A stretch of DNA of 18,982 nucleotides from an uncultured Agathobacter sp. (GCA_910587655.1 CAJUND010000044.1:1-18982), one strand, 5' to 3'; positions 4,930 to 11,376 are shown, counted from the first letter of the stretch. The notes: a model not told the origin generated them from the letters alone. Program-made: numbers and translations.

Positions 4930-5222
4930 TATCCGCGGCTGATGATCCAGAGGAAAATCAGTACCAGGAAGGCAATCTGTTCCCAGTCGCCAAGTTCCGC
5001 GTTGAAGAATTTAAGTTTGGAATCTTTTCGCCTTCTGCGCTCCCTCCGCTCCTCTTCAAGCTGCTCCCCCGGGGTCCTTCCCCCGTAAATGTATTTGTTC
5101 TGGTAGTAGAGTTTGCTGTGTTTTTTTGGCTTGTATTTCCGTTTCAGGTATGTTTTTGAATGCCATCTCGGTTCATACGGTTCGTACAGCTTCCTCCAGT
5201 ATTCCGGATCGTGCTGGTTCAT
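4929..5222 (-). CDS. Reverse-strand basic tail-anchored protein inside the virion operon
   Basis: A 97-aa protein starting at 5222, with AGGAGGTGAA eight nt or so upstream on the minus strand. Residues 1-75 are very rich in Tyr, Lys and Arg (YLKRKYKPKKHSKLYYQNKY; EERRERRRRKD). Residues about 80-95 (WEQIAFLVLIFLWII) form a C-terminal membrane anchor. Net charge is strongly positive. It has its own extended -10 promoter and ends at the shared terminator, so it could be expressed in the lysogen independently of the phage operon. No family is recognised. Options are a host-altering 'moron', a superinfection factor or an assembly protein. Transcription against the virion genes makes the first two more likely. 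Confidence 0.7.
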   Translation of the reverse strand: MNQHDPEYWRKLYEPYEPRWHSKTYLKRKYKPKKHSKLYYQNKYIYGGRTPGEQLEEERRERRRRKDSKLKFFNAELGDWEQIAFLVLIFLWIISRG

Positions 5223-5233
5223 AACATTTCACC

Positions 5234-5260
5234 TCCTGCCCTTATTATAGCATGGCAGGA
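5234..5260 (-). promoter_or_regulatory. Promoter of the reverse-strand gene with flanking inverted repeat
   Basis: On the minus strand TGC-TATAAT forms an extended -10 (TATAAT at 5244-5249). The -35 is weak (TTGTAC, 17-bp spacer). The -10 is bracketed by the inverted repeat TCCTGCC (5234-5240) and GGCAGGA (5254-5260), a possible operator. A plus-strand TACAAT at 5268-5273 could start pIII transcription but has no -35. Confidence 0.65.
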
Positions 5261-5293
5261 ATTACAGTACAATGAAAGGCGGTGACGCGAACA

Positions 5294-6853
5294 GTGAAAC
5301 ATATTAAAAAGGCAGGGCTGCAGTTTTTTTCCCTCCTGCTTGCCGCTGCCATTCTTTCCGGGGCGGTGCTTCCCGGTGTCCTCGTGCCGTCCCGTGAAAG
5401 GGTGTACGGCATGAGCCCGGTTGAATACTACACCCTCTGGGACCTTTTTACAATGATGATGGAAACGGCAGGCTACACGGTGTCTTACAGCGGCGGGGAT
5501 GACACTTCCTACAACCGGGCGGAGTTTGACCGCCAGATGGACAGTCTCCGGTTTGCGTATGAAAATTATGATGATCCGGAGGTCCAGGAGGCATTTCTGG
5601 AAGTTATAGAAGAGATTTCCCGTATCAGTGGCGGTCCCTATGTGTCTGCAGAGGACCTTGCGGAGGTAACCAGCTGGATAGACTTTGACGGCCTGCACCT
5701 GACGCAGAAGCAGTATGAGGCACTGCAGGCGTATGATGACGTGATGGCGTCATACCGTGCCGCATGTGACGAATACTGTCCGGACTATGCGGACCTTCCC
5801 CTGCGGATGGGCTATACAGCCGATGTCTATTCCAACCGCGGTGTACTGGGTACCCGGATACTGGAAAATAATATATCATCCTATGTTTCCATGTCGGCGG
5901 TTGCCTATGACACGGTTCTGTGTACCTGGAAAAGGGACGGAATATACTATTCGCGTATTTACACCGTTTCCCGTGACCCTTTTTCCCTGGCCATCCAGCG
6001 GCTTCTTGATGGTGAGCCCTGGGGGGATGCGTACCTTCTGGATGCCCTGGCCCGTTCCGGGTATTATTATTCCGAGGTATGGAGCTTTACGGCATCTTTC
6101 CCGTATGAGATTGAAAATGCCCCTGCATCCGTTTTTAACGGGACCATATACGACTACATAGACACGCTGCCGGACATTGTGAACGGGCCGGACGTGGACA
6201 TAACCCGCGATGACATGGGCTGTCCTGCGGAAGTCCCGGACGTGAAACCGTGGAGGAAGGAACGCACCATTCCGGATGAGTGGCGCGTGCTGGAGCCTGC
6301 GAAAGAGGATGACAAGGGCGATGATAAGGACAAGGATGATGATAAGGACAAGAAAAAGAAAAAACGGAAGCTTCCCCTGATTATTCCTATTATTGCTCCG
6401 ATTATTATTAACCCGGATAACCCGGATCCTTCCGTTGATCCGTCTGTTGATCCTTTTCCGGACCCTAACCCTAACCCGGATCCGAATCCAAACCCCGACC
6501 CGGATCCGGATGAAGATGAAAAAACCCCCGGCACCCTGCCGGACACCGCGGACAGTGTGGGCCCCTGGAAGACCCTTTTCCCGCTCTGCATCCCCTGGGA
6601 CATTATACAGATGGTTAAAATGCTGAAATCGGAACGCAAGGCCCCCAGGTTCCAGTTTAAGCACACGTTCAAAACCATCGGTTCAAAGGGGCTCGGGGGA
6701 GGCAGGAAACTTTACACCCTGGAAATAGATGTGGACATGGCGGATTACTGGAAGTACATAAAGATATTCCGCTGGGGGCAGACCATATTCTTTGTTATTG
6801 CGCTGTTTTTCCTTACTGCTAGGATTACGGCCTTTGTGCACAAGCTCGGCTGA
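5294..6853 (+). CDS. pIII-like adsorption protein, surface-exposed with C-terminal anchor
   Basis: A 519-aa protein from the GTG at 5294 (AAAGGCGGTG at 5275-5284; the GTG at 5282 overlaps it). Residues 1-35 are a signal peptide (basic KHIKK, then LLLAAAILSGAVLPG). Residues 40-330 are a Tyr/Asp-rich globular region, presumably the host-binding part. A lysine/aspartate tract follows at about 336-358, then an isoleucine-rich stretch and a PNPDP-type linker (about 380-412). The FPLCIPWD motif near residue 430 and a C-terminal membrane helix (about 490-512) match the usual layout of inovirus pIII/TspB-like proteins. It would cap the virion and bind the receptor. It lies after the central terminator, as gene III does in Ff. 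The N-terminal part is unlike any protein I know. Confidence 0.8.
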   Translation: MKHIKKAGLQFFSLLLAAAILSGAVLPGVLVPSRERVYGMSPVEYYTLWDLFTMMMETAGYTVSYSGGDDTSYNRAEFDRQMDSLRFAYENYDDPEVQEAFLEVIEEISRISGGPYVSAEDLAEVTSWIDFDGLHLTQKQYEALQAYDDVMASYRAACDEYCPDYADLPLRMGYTADVYSNRGVLGTRILENNISSYVSMSAVAYDTVLCTWKRDGIYYSRIYTVSRDPFSLAIQRLLDGEPWGDAYLLDALARSGYYYSEVWSFTASFPYEIENAPASVFNGTIYDYIDTLPDIVNGPDVDITRDDMGCPAEVPDVKPWRKERTIPDEWRVLEPAKEDDKGDDKDKDDDKDKKKKKRKLPLIIPIIAPIIINPDNPDPSVDPSVDPFPDPNPNPDPNPNPDPDPDEDEKTPGTLPDTADSVGPWKTLFPLCIPWDIIQMVKMLKSERKAPRFQFKHTFKTIGSKGLGGGRKLYTLEIDVDMADYWKYIKIFRWGQTIFFVIALFFLTARITAFVHKLG

Positions 6854-6855
6854 AT

Positions 6856-6921
6856 TTGTATTACAATTTTCCTTCAGCAGCCGTCTGATTCCTGGCAGCT
6901 GCAGAAAAATCTGTAATACAA
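6856..6921. repeat. Box-pair module B, 55-bp spacing
   Basis: TTGTATTACAA (6856-6866) and CTGTAATACAA (6911-6921) lie 55 bp apart, start to start. Between them are TTTTCCTTCAGCAG and CTGCAGAAAAA, a hairpin-forming pair like module A. It separates the pIII gene from the pVI-like gene. Confidence 0.75.
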
Positions 6922-6948
6922 TTCTGTTATTTGAAAGGAGGATAAATT

Positions 6949-7230
6949 ATGCCAGCTGCCATTTTAAAAACTTTTTTTGTATCCATTGCCGCCGTTGTGG
7001 TGGTCGTCATTGTGGCGTTCCTTCTGGGACTGCTCCCGAACAGTCCGTTCCAGCAGTTCCTTTCCGCGTCCGAAATCAGCGGGTACCTGACGGCCATTAA
7101 TTATTTTATCCCGCTGGATAACTTTGTTGTAATCGGCGAGGCATGGCTTTTTGCGGTTTCCCCGTGGATTGTTGCACAGTTTGCGGTTTCCGGATGCAAG
7201 ATGCTTGCCGAATGGATTCCGTTCACTTAA
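6949..7230 (+). CDS. pVI-like membrane protein
   Basis: A 93-aa protein from the ATG at 6949 behind AAAGGAGG (6934-6941). Residues about 9-28 (FFVSIAAVVVVVIVAFLLG) form one membrane helix and about 59-85 a second hydrophobic region (VVIGEAWLFAVSPWIVAQFA). It lies between the pIII and Zot/pI genes, the position of gene VI in Ff phages (pVI is 112 aa with three spans). It may be the minor coat partner of pIII, or may help anchor the short Zot protein encoded 13 bp downstream. Assignment rests on position and topology. Confidence 0.65.
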   Translation: MPAAILKTFFVSIAAVVVVVIVAFLLGLLPNSPFQQFLSASEISGYLTAINYFIPLDNFVVIGEAWLFAVSPWIVAQFAVSGCKMLAEWIPFT

Positions 7231-7243
7231 AAGGGGGTTCTGT

Positions 7244-7870
7244 ATGATTTCTCTTTATTCCGGCACCCCCGGCGCGGGAAAGTCCCTGCACCTTGCATCC
7301 CGGCTGTTGAACCGGATGCAGCGCAGGGAGGCCCCCGTCATAGCCAACTTTGACTGTGACTTCGGGTGCATAAAGAACCCCCGGGGCAGCTTTGTTTACA
7401 TTGACAATTCCCAGCTCACCCCCGAACGGCTTTTCTTTTTTTCGGAGAATTACCGGGCATATACCGGGAAACGCCCGAGGGAGGGGGAGATACTGCTTGT
7501 CATTGACGAGGCACAGCTTCTTTTCAATTCCCGCGAATGGGGCAGGAAGGACCGTGCGGAATGGTGTTCGTTCTTCACACAGCACCGGAAACTGGGTTAT
7601 GAGGTAATCCTTGTAGCCCAGAATGACCGCATGCTTGACCGCCAGATCCGCTCCCTGGTCGAGTATGAATGGATTCACCGGAAAGTGTCCAACTACGGCA
7701 TGAAGGGAAAGTTCCTTTCCATGTTTTTCATGGGGAAGCTTTTTGTTGCCGTCCAGGTCTGGTACCCGATGAAGAACAAGGGCGGCAAGGTGTCGAGCGA
7801 ATGGTTTGTTTACCGGAAAAGGTATGCGCAGATCTATGACACATACGCGCTGTTTTCCCTTCCTGCCTGA
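7244..7870 (+). CDS. Zot/pI-family phage assembly ATPase
   Basis: A 208-aa protein from the ATG at 7244 (AAAAGGGGG at 7229-7235). The longer open frame from 7151 lies inside the previous gene. Walker A is GTPGAGKS (residues 7-14) and Walker B is LLVIDEA (84-90). The block FFTQHRKLGYEVILVAQ (110-126) is the typical Zot sensor region, and the spacing matches the family. Zot/pI proteins drive assembly and extrusion of filamentous phages at the inner membrane. This one is shorter than M13 pI (348 aa): no clear membrane helix or outer domain follows the ATPase, and only the stretch near residues 157-172 is somewhat hydrophobic. It may depend on the adjacent pVI-like protein for membrane attachment. 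Confidence 0.9.
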   Translation: MISLYSGTPGAGKSLHLASRLLNRMQRREAPVIANFDCDFGCIKNPRGSFVYIDNSQLTPERLFFFSENYRAYTGKRPREGEILLVIDEAQLLFNSREWGRKDRAEWCSFFTQHRKLGYEVILVAQNDRMLDRQIRSLVEYEWIHRKVSNYGMKGKFLSMFFMGKLFVAVQVWYPMKNKGGKVSSEWFVYRKRYAQIYDTYALFSLPA

Positions 7871-7892
7871 ACGCGTGTTCTTGATTTATTTT

Positions 7893-7947
7893 ATGTATTA
7901 CATTTTTTTTACCGGCGTCGGATTCCTGGAAGGATTTTGTATTACAT
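7893..7947. repeat. Box-pair module D, 44-bp spacing
   Basis: ATGTATTACAT (7893-7903) and TTGTATTACAT (7937-7947) lie 44 bp apart, start to start, one helical turn less than the 55 bp of the other modules. The centre GTCGGATTCCTGG matches module B (GTCTGATTCCTGG), so the two share ancestry. A ninth, imperfect box (CTGTAATACGT) lies at 8033-8043. Confidence 0.65.
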
Positions 7948-8130
7948 TACAGCCCCCGGGAACGGCCGCCGGGGTGCGGAGCGGGGACGAAAGGGGCCCC
8001 GCGGAGCGGCGCGGCGGCCGTGTACCACGGCGCTGTAATACGTGGTCCCAAAATACACACACCCTTAGCCCTTAAGCCCGGTAAATACTGGGATTGGCGG
8101 TGTTTTTGCCGTTTCGCGAAACCGCCATCC
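7946..8130. repeat. Structured region upstream of rep; candidate origin element
   Basis: There is no gene in 7871-8164. ATTACAGC (7946-7953) pairs with GCTGTAAT (8032-8039), enclosing a GC-rich segment with smaller hairpins: CCCCGG/CCGGGG (7954-7974), the palindrome GGGGCCCC (7993-8000) and CCGTG-TAC-CACGG (8018-8030). A separate hairpin pairs GGATTGGCGGT (8091-8101) with ACCGCCATCC (8121-8130) and holds the palindrome GTTTCGCGAAAC (8111-8122). Rep proteins often act close to their own gene, so this is a second candidate for the replication origin besides 2492-2925. Confidence 0.6.
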
Positions 8131-8164
8131 TGCGAAATTTTATTCAAGGAGTAATTTCTGGATT

Positions 8165-9760
8165 ATGATTGATGAACGTTATTTAAAGAGTTCCCAGATA
8201 TACAGTGAGTTTGACGAGGTGGAAAACTGCTACTGGTTCGATTTTAAGCAGCGGAAATTCCTGCACAACATTGATACATTTTATTATTCGGTCAAATTTG
8301 CCCAGGACTTTACGGCTGACACGGAGGATGTTTCCGTTCTGCGTTTTCGCAGGCATTTTGAAAACCTTTCCCGGGAACTGGAAAAGTCCGCCGATTACGG
8401 CGCATCCCTTTCCTTTTACGTCCCGGGGCTCCCGAACGCACTGAACTACAGGCCGTTCAGTTATGCCGGATGGTACAGCATCTGCCTCGAATGCCCGGAC
8501 TACTTTGACATTTTCCTTGCGCCGAAGGTTCCGCATTCCTCCGACGGCGGCGCATCCGTAACCTGCGAGTGTGTGGTGCAGATCCGTTCCTACATGCTCT
8601 GGATGTACGGCGTCCGCACGGCTTACGAGCGTTCTTATGAATACGTGGAACGGATTGCGGAGCATTTCCATTTCGGGATTTCCTTCACGCAGGAAAACCG
8701 TGTGGACTACTGCTGGCATTCAAATTATCTGCGGGAACCTGCAAAGTTCTTTGCCCCTGCGGATTTTTATAAAATGCGCGTTGACCGCTTTAAGGATGCG
8801 CTCATACATACCAGCAAGAAGGGTTCCGATGATTTTGAAATAGATTACCTTGCCATGGGAAAGCGTTCCGACAAGGTGTTTATCCGGATTTACCTGAAAA
8901 GCAAGGAGGTTGTGGAAAAGGGCTACAAGCCGTGGTTTTTTAAGGTCTGGCTTTTTAACGGCCTGATTAACCGCTATGACATGTACTGCTACGAATATGC
9001 TTTTCTCAAGCATTCCTGGCAGTCCCTGGACATGGGGAGGATTTCCTACTATGCCGAGTACGGCAGGGATGCGCGGCTTCTGGAAAAATGCAGGAAAATC
9101 ATAAACGGGGAAACCGACATTTCCCCGGATTCGCTGAAAAAGCTTGCCGACATGCTCACCCCTGCGGTCAACCTGGTCATGAATGTGGAATACCAGACAA
9201 TGCGGAAGCATTCCAAGACCTATGAACTGCTTCCGTTCTTTGACAACTCGGACAAACTGACCTCGGAACGCATCTATGACTACCTGGACAACCGGAAGAT
9301 TATCTGCGACTACCTGACAAGCAGGGTTTTCCGCCTGGTGGAGCCCTACGAGCCGGGGAAGAATGACAGCAACAAGTCGCGCCGTGATTACTGCGCGTTC
9401 TGGAAGGCGCTGCGCCGCTGCAAGCTTACCGACTGTTTTGTTCCTGAGGAGGAACTGCCGCTTGTCCGTACATATGCGCGGAAACTTAACAGTGAGGTTG
9501 TGAAGCAGCGCGCGTTTAAGGCTGCCGTCACCTACGGTATCTATACCCGCGGCGTCAATGATGACAGGCCGTTTGATGACTGGATGCAGTTTCTGTGCAT
9601 GCTGAATGACAACGACATGGAAAATGCCCTGAGGTTCAAAAAGAAAAAAATCCGCCAGTTCAACGCTGATGAACTGGCAGACACTATGGAAAATGCTGCT
9701 GTCCGCCCGAATAACCTGATGATTGTTGACCAGGAAACGGGGGACATTCTTCTTTCATGA
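8165..9760 (+). CDS. Rep_trans-type replication initiation protein
   Basis: A 531-aa protein from the ATG at 8165 (AAGGAG at 8146-8151, a rather long 13-nt spacing). The pattern ENRVDYCWHSNYL (177-189), then YLAMGKRSDKVFIRIYLKSKEV (228-249) and RYDMYCYEYAF (270-280), follows the Rep_trans replication initiation factor family (PF02486: R-x-D-x3-D, G-x-R-S-x-K-x-x-R-I-Y-x-K, then R-x-E/Y-x). That family starts rolling-circle replication in pT181-like plasmids and several inoviruses by nicking at the origin. The protein is longer than typical plasmid members (about 300-400 aa); residues 290-531 are an extra helical, basic C-terminal part of unknown role. I cannot point to the catalytic tyrosine with certainty. 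Its end overlaps an alternative start of the integrase frame (ATGA at 9757). Confidence 0.75.
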   Translation: MIDERYLKSSQIYSEFDEVENCYWFDFKQRKFLHNIDTFYYSVKFAQDFTADTEDVSVLRFRRHFENLSRELEKSADYGASLSFYVPGLPNALNYRPFSYAGWYSICLECPDYFDIFLAPKVPHSSDGGASVTCECVVQIRSYMLWMYGVRTAYERSYEYVERIAEHFHFGISFTQENRVDYCWHSNYLREPAKFFAPADFYKMRVDRFKDALIHTSKKGSDDFEIDYLAMGKRSDKVFIRIYLKSKEVVEKGYKPWFFKVWLFNGLINRYDMYCYEYAFLKHSWQSLDMGRISYYAEYGRDARLLEKCRKIINGETDISPDSLKKLADMLTPAVNLVMNVEYQTMRKHSKTYELLPFFDNSDKLTSERIYDYLDNRKIICDYLTSRVFRLVEPYEPGKNDSNKSRRDYCAFWKALRRCKLTDCFVPEEELPLVRTYARKLNSEVVKQRAFKAAVTYGIYTRGVNDDRPFDDWMQFLCMLNDNDMENALRFKKKKIRQFNADELADTMENAAVRPNNLMIVDQETGDILLS

Positions 9761-9843
9761 TTCTGTTATACCATGTTTTTTCCGGTATGTCAAACCATGG
9801 CAGGGTGCAGCTTCCGTCTTGTTTTAATTATGGAGGTGCTTTT

Positions 9844-10761
9844 ATGCTTTTGAATGATGCTTTTAAACTTTTCCTTGCGGACCGTGAATCCTACTGTTCC
9901 GCGAAAACACTTGTATATTACCATGACAACGTGCCAAGGTTTTTTGGTTACCTTTTCGACTGCCTCGGGCAGGACGCCGGGTCCCTTGACTGTTCCGCTG
10001 TCACGCGTTCCCATGTGACCGGGTTTGTCTGTTCCCTCCGCTGCTCCGGCCGGAAGAACACGACAGTCAATACATACTTCCGGGCGGTAAAGGTTTTTCT
10101 GAATTACTGCATTGAAGAGGGCTACTGTGACCCGGATATCCTCCGGAAGGTTAGGTTTTTGAAAAATGATGCTGCACCCGTGGTTCCTTTGTCCGGTCCG
10201 GAAGTGGATGAGATAGACGGTCTGTTCAACTGGAACACGGAAACGGGCATGCGCAACCTCTGCATAATCCATCTGATGCTTGATGCCGGGTTCCGCAGTT
10301 CGGAGGTCGTGAACCTCCGGTACAGCGGTATCAACTTTAACGGAAACTACCTGACGGTAAAGGGCAAGGGGGACAGGTACCGTTCTGTCCTGCTCTGTCC
10401 GAAGCTCAAACGGATGCTTTCCCATTACCTCATCAGGTTCCGTTCCTGCGTTCCGGGTGATGATTACCCTGTCTTTGCCCGTATTGGCTCCCAGCAGCCG
10501 CTGACTTCCGACTGCATCAAGCAGCTTTTCGCCAGGGTAAAGGCCAGGACCGGGATTGTCCGCCTGCACCCGCACCTGCTCCGTCATACGTTTGCAACCA
10601 GCTATATCATGGGCGGCGGAAACCTTGAGTTTCTGCGGCTGATGCTCGGGCACGGGGATTATGATACGACCAGAACCTACCTGCACCTTGCGCAGGAGGC
10701 AAAAATGCGGAATAGTGACATTTACCGTCTTGATTCCGTCTTTTTCAAGAGTGTGTACTGA
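9844..10761 (+). CDS. Tyrosine recombinase (phage integrase)
   Basis: A 305-aa protein. The start is the ATG at 9844 with GGAGGT at 9832-9837; the same frame is open from 9757 but lacks a ribosome site. Residues 1-105 are a SAM-like N-terminal domain and about 115-295 the catalytic domain. The catalytic set is visible: R151 (AGFRSSEV), K175 (VKGKGDRYR), H244 and R247 (HPHLLRHT), H270 (LGHGD) and Y279 (TRTYLH). It resembles short XerC/D-type phage integrases. It should recombine at the 45-bp tRNA-Lys core, being encoded near attR. No excisionase is recognised, though the RHH-like or another small protein could serve. Confidence 0.92.
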   Translation: MLLNDAFKLFLADRESYCSAKTLVYYHDNVPRFFGYLFDCLGQDAGSLDCSAVTRSHVTGFVCSLRCSGRKNTTVNTYFRAVKVFLNYCIEEGYCDPDILRKVRFLKNDAAPVVPLSGPEVDEIDGLFNWNTETGMRNLCIIHLMLDAGFRSSEVVNLRYSGINFNGNYLTVKGKGDRYRSVLLCPKLKRMLSHYLIRFRSCVPGDDYPVFARIGSQQPLTSDCIKQLFARVKARTGIVRLHPHLLRHTFATSYIMGGGNLEFLRLMLGHGDYDTTRTYLHLAQEAKMRNSDIYRLDSVFFKSVY

Positions 10762-10762
10762 T

Positions 10763-10828
10763 TTGTAATACATTTTTTACGCTGCAACTGGTCCATCCGT
10801 GGCAGCTGCAGAAAAAATTGTAATACAA
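10763..10828. repeat. Box-pair module C, 55-bp spacing
   Basis: TTGTAATACAT (10763-10773) and TTGTAATACAA (10818-10828) lie 55 bp apart, start to start. The hairpin CTGCAACTG/CAGCTGCAG lies between them (one mismatch). The module starts directly after the integrase stop and runs into the promoter of the cargo gene, matching module A in the remnant element. Confidence 0.75.
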
Positions 10829-10850
10829 AACGCTTGTTTTGTGTTATAAT
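10825..10850 (+). promoter_or_regulatory. Cargo-gene promoter with palindrome
   Basis: Palindrome ACAAAAC-GCTT-GTTTTGT (10825-10842) and TATAAT (10845-10850) preceded by TGT. Same architecture as 309-334. The -35 is weak and overlaps the second TTGTA box, so an activator or a relieved repressor is likely. Confidence 0.7.
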
Positions 10851-10908
10851 CTAACCAGAAACCGGAAGGCAGAGGGCAAGCGGAACCTAATGGGGAAAGG
10901 AGGACTGT

Positions 10909-11061
10909 ATGACGGAAATGGGAATGACAGACAGCCAGTTTAAGGCATTCATAAGATTTCTTCTTGATGCACTGGAAGAAGTAAAGAAAGAAACCGGGGA
11001 AAACAAGGATAAAAAACTTGACAAGATTCTTGAAAATCTCCATAGCAGTCTTGAAGACTGA
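10909..11061 (+). CDS. 50-aa helical protein, cargo slot next to attR
   Basis: A 50-aa protein from the ATG at 10909, behind GGAAAGGAGG (10894-10903). It starts MTEMGMTDSQFKAFIRFLLD and continues as a lysine/glutamate-rich helix, probably a coiled coil or a small oligomerising protein. Similar short proteins (opening like TDxQFKxFI) are, in my recollection, frequent near recombinases in Lachnospiraceae elements, but their role is unknown. It is too short for most gene callers. The same slot in the remnant element holds a different gene (385-570). Confidence 0.65.
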   Translation: MTEMGMTDSQFKAFIRFLLDALEEVKKETGENKDKKLDKILENLHSSLED

Positions 11062-11079
11062 GGGAAAAGTAGGGAAACA

Positions 11080-11141
11080 CAGAAAGGACGGGCTTGCCCC
11101 CGCCCTTTTCTGTATCAAAAAACCAGTGATAAAATCACCGG
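11080..11141. terminator. Double hairpin terminator at the right end of the prophage
   Basis: CAGAAAGG (11080-11087) pairs with CCTTTTCTG (11104-11112), with an inner GGGC/GCCC pairing. A second hairpin pairs CCAGTGAT (11123-11130) with ATCACCGG (11134-11141), followed by CTTTTG. It is conserved with 582-644. It ends the cargo transcript and, on the minus strand, can terminate the tRNA-Lys transcript, since it lies about 40-100 nt past the tRNA 3' end. Confidence 0.8.
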
Positions 11142-11180
11142 CTTTTGTCTATTTAAAACCAATCAAAAATCTGTTCCGAA

Positions 11181-11225
11181 TGCGCGATCAGGGGTTCGAA
11201 CCCTGGACACCCTGATTAAGAGTCA
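11181..11225. repeat. attR: 45-bp att core inside tRNA-Lys
   Basis: Identical to 685-729. It runs from the tRNA 3' end to within the anticodon stem, so strand exchange probably happens in or near the anticodon loop, as is common for tyrosine integrases that use tRNA genes. Confidence 0.9.
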
Positions 11226-11253
11226 GGTGCTCTGCCAGCTGAGCTAATCGCGC
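11181..11253 (-). tRNA. tRNA-Lys (anticodon CUU), intact
   Basis: Read on the minus strand, the acceptor strands GCGCGAT (11253-11247) and ATCGCGC pair over 7 bp. The D arm (GCTC...GAGC), the anticodon arm CCTGA-CTCTTAA-TCAGG and the T arm CAGGG-TTCGAAC-CCCTG are all complete. Anticodon CTT follows T33, giving Lys. CCA is not encoded; the discriminator is A. The 3' half is supplied by the phage att core, so integration leaves the tRNA functional. Confidence 0.95.
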
Positions 11254-11289
11254 ATATTTTTTCTTGCATCTTTCTCCAACGCAAGTTAT

Positions 11290-11318
11290 ATTATATAGTA
11301 TAGAATTCATAAATGCAA
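11290..11318 (-). promoter_or_regulatory. tRNA-Lys promoter
   Basis: On the minus strand TTGCAT (11313-11318), a 17-bp spacer and a perfect TATAAT (11290-11295), about 36 nt upstream of the tRNA 5' end. The host promoter is undisturbed by the integration. Confidence 0.85.
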
Positions 11319-11376
11319 CCCCTTTTTTCAATTTTTTTAAATTTTTTAATTACACGCTAGAAAGGAACAATTCAGC

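Larger units (their letters stand above)
685..11225 (+). mobile_element. Inovirus-like (filamentous phage) prophage integrated in tRNA-Lys
   Basis: Identical 45-bp repeats at 685-729 and 11181-11225 bound a 10,496-bp unit. Inside are the hallmarks of a filamentous phage: a Zot/pI ATPase (7244-7870), a pVIII-like coat protein (4652-4879), a gpV-like ssDNA-binding protein (3570-3929), a pIII-like adsorption protein with signal peptide and C-terminal anchor (5294-6853), several tiny single-span proteins, a Rep_trans-type replication protein and a tyrosine integrase. An XRE repressor at the left end implies lysogeny control. No gene in the element is visibly broken, so it may be able to form particles. 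Family assignment is by architecture and motifs, without a database search. Confidence 0.9.

Noticed and set aside
5268..5273. TACAAT as a strong promoter for the pIII gene
   Set aside because: No -35 at usual spacing and the start site would fall inside the ribosome-binding region; at most a weak promoter.
5876..6664. Long open frame on the minus strand inside the pIII-like gene
   Set aside because: Its repetitive Arg/Asn/Val composition is the complement of the PNPDP and Lys/Asp tracts, it has no ribosome site, and the plus-strand gene has a signal peptide and anchor.
9757..9843. Longer integrase start at 9757 overlapping the rep stop
   Set aside because: There is no ribosome site there, whereas GGAGGT sits 7 nt before the ATG at 9844 and the protein from that start has normal length.
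247..10828. TTGTA boxes as a CRISPR array or as Xer dif sites
   Set aside because: They are dispersed between genes without regular spacers, and the 11-bp palindrome is too short and unlike the 28-bp dif.
685..11225. The element as an integrative conjugative or mobilisable element
   Set aside because: There is no relaxase, coupling protein or type IV secretion gene; the ATPase is Zot-like and the small membrane genes include a pVIII-like coat.
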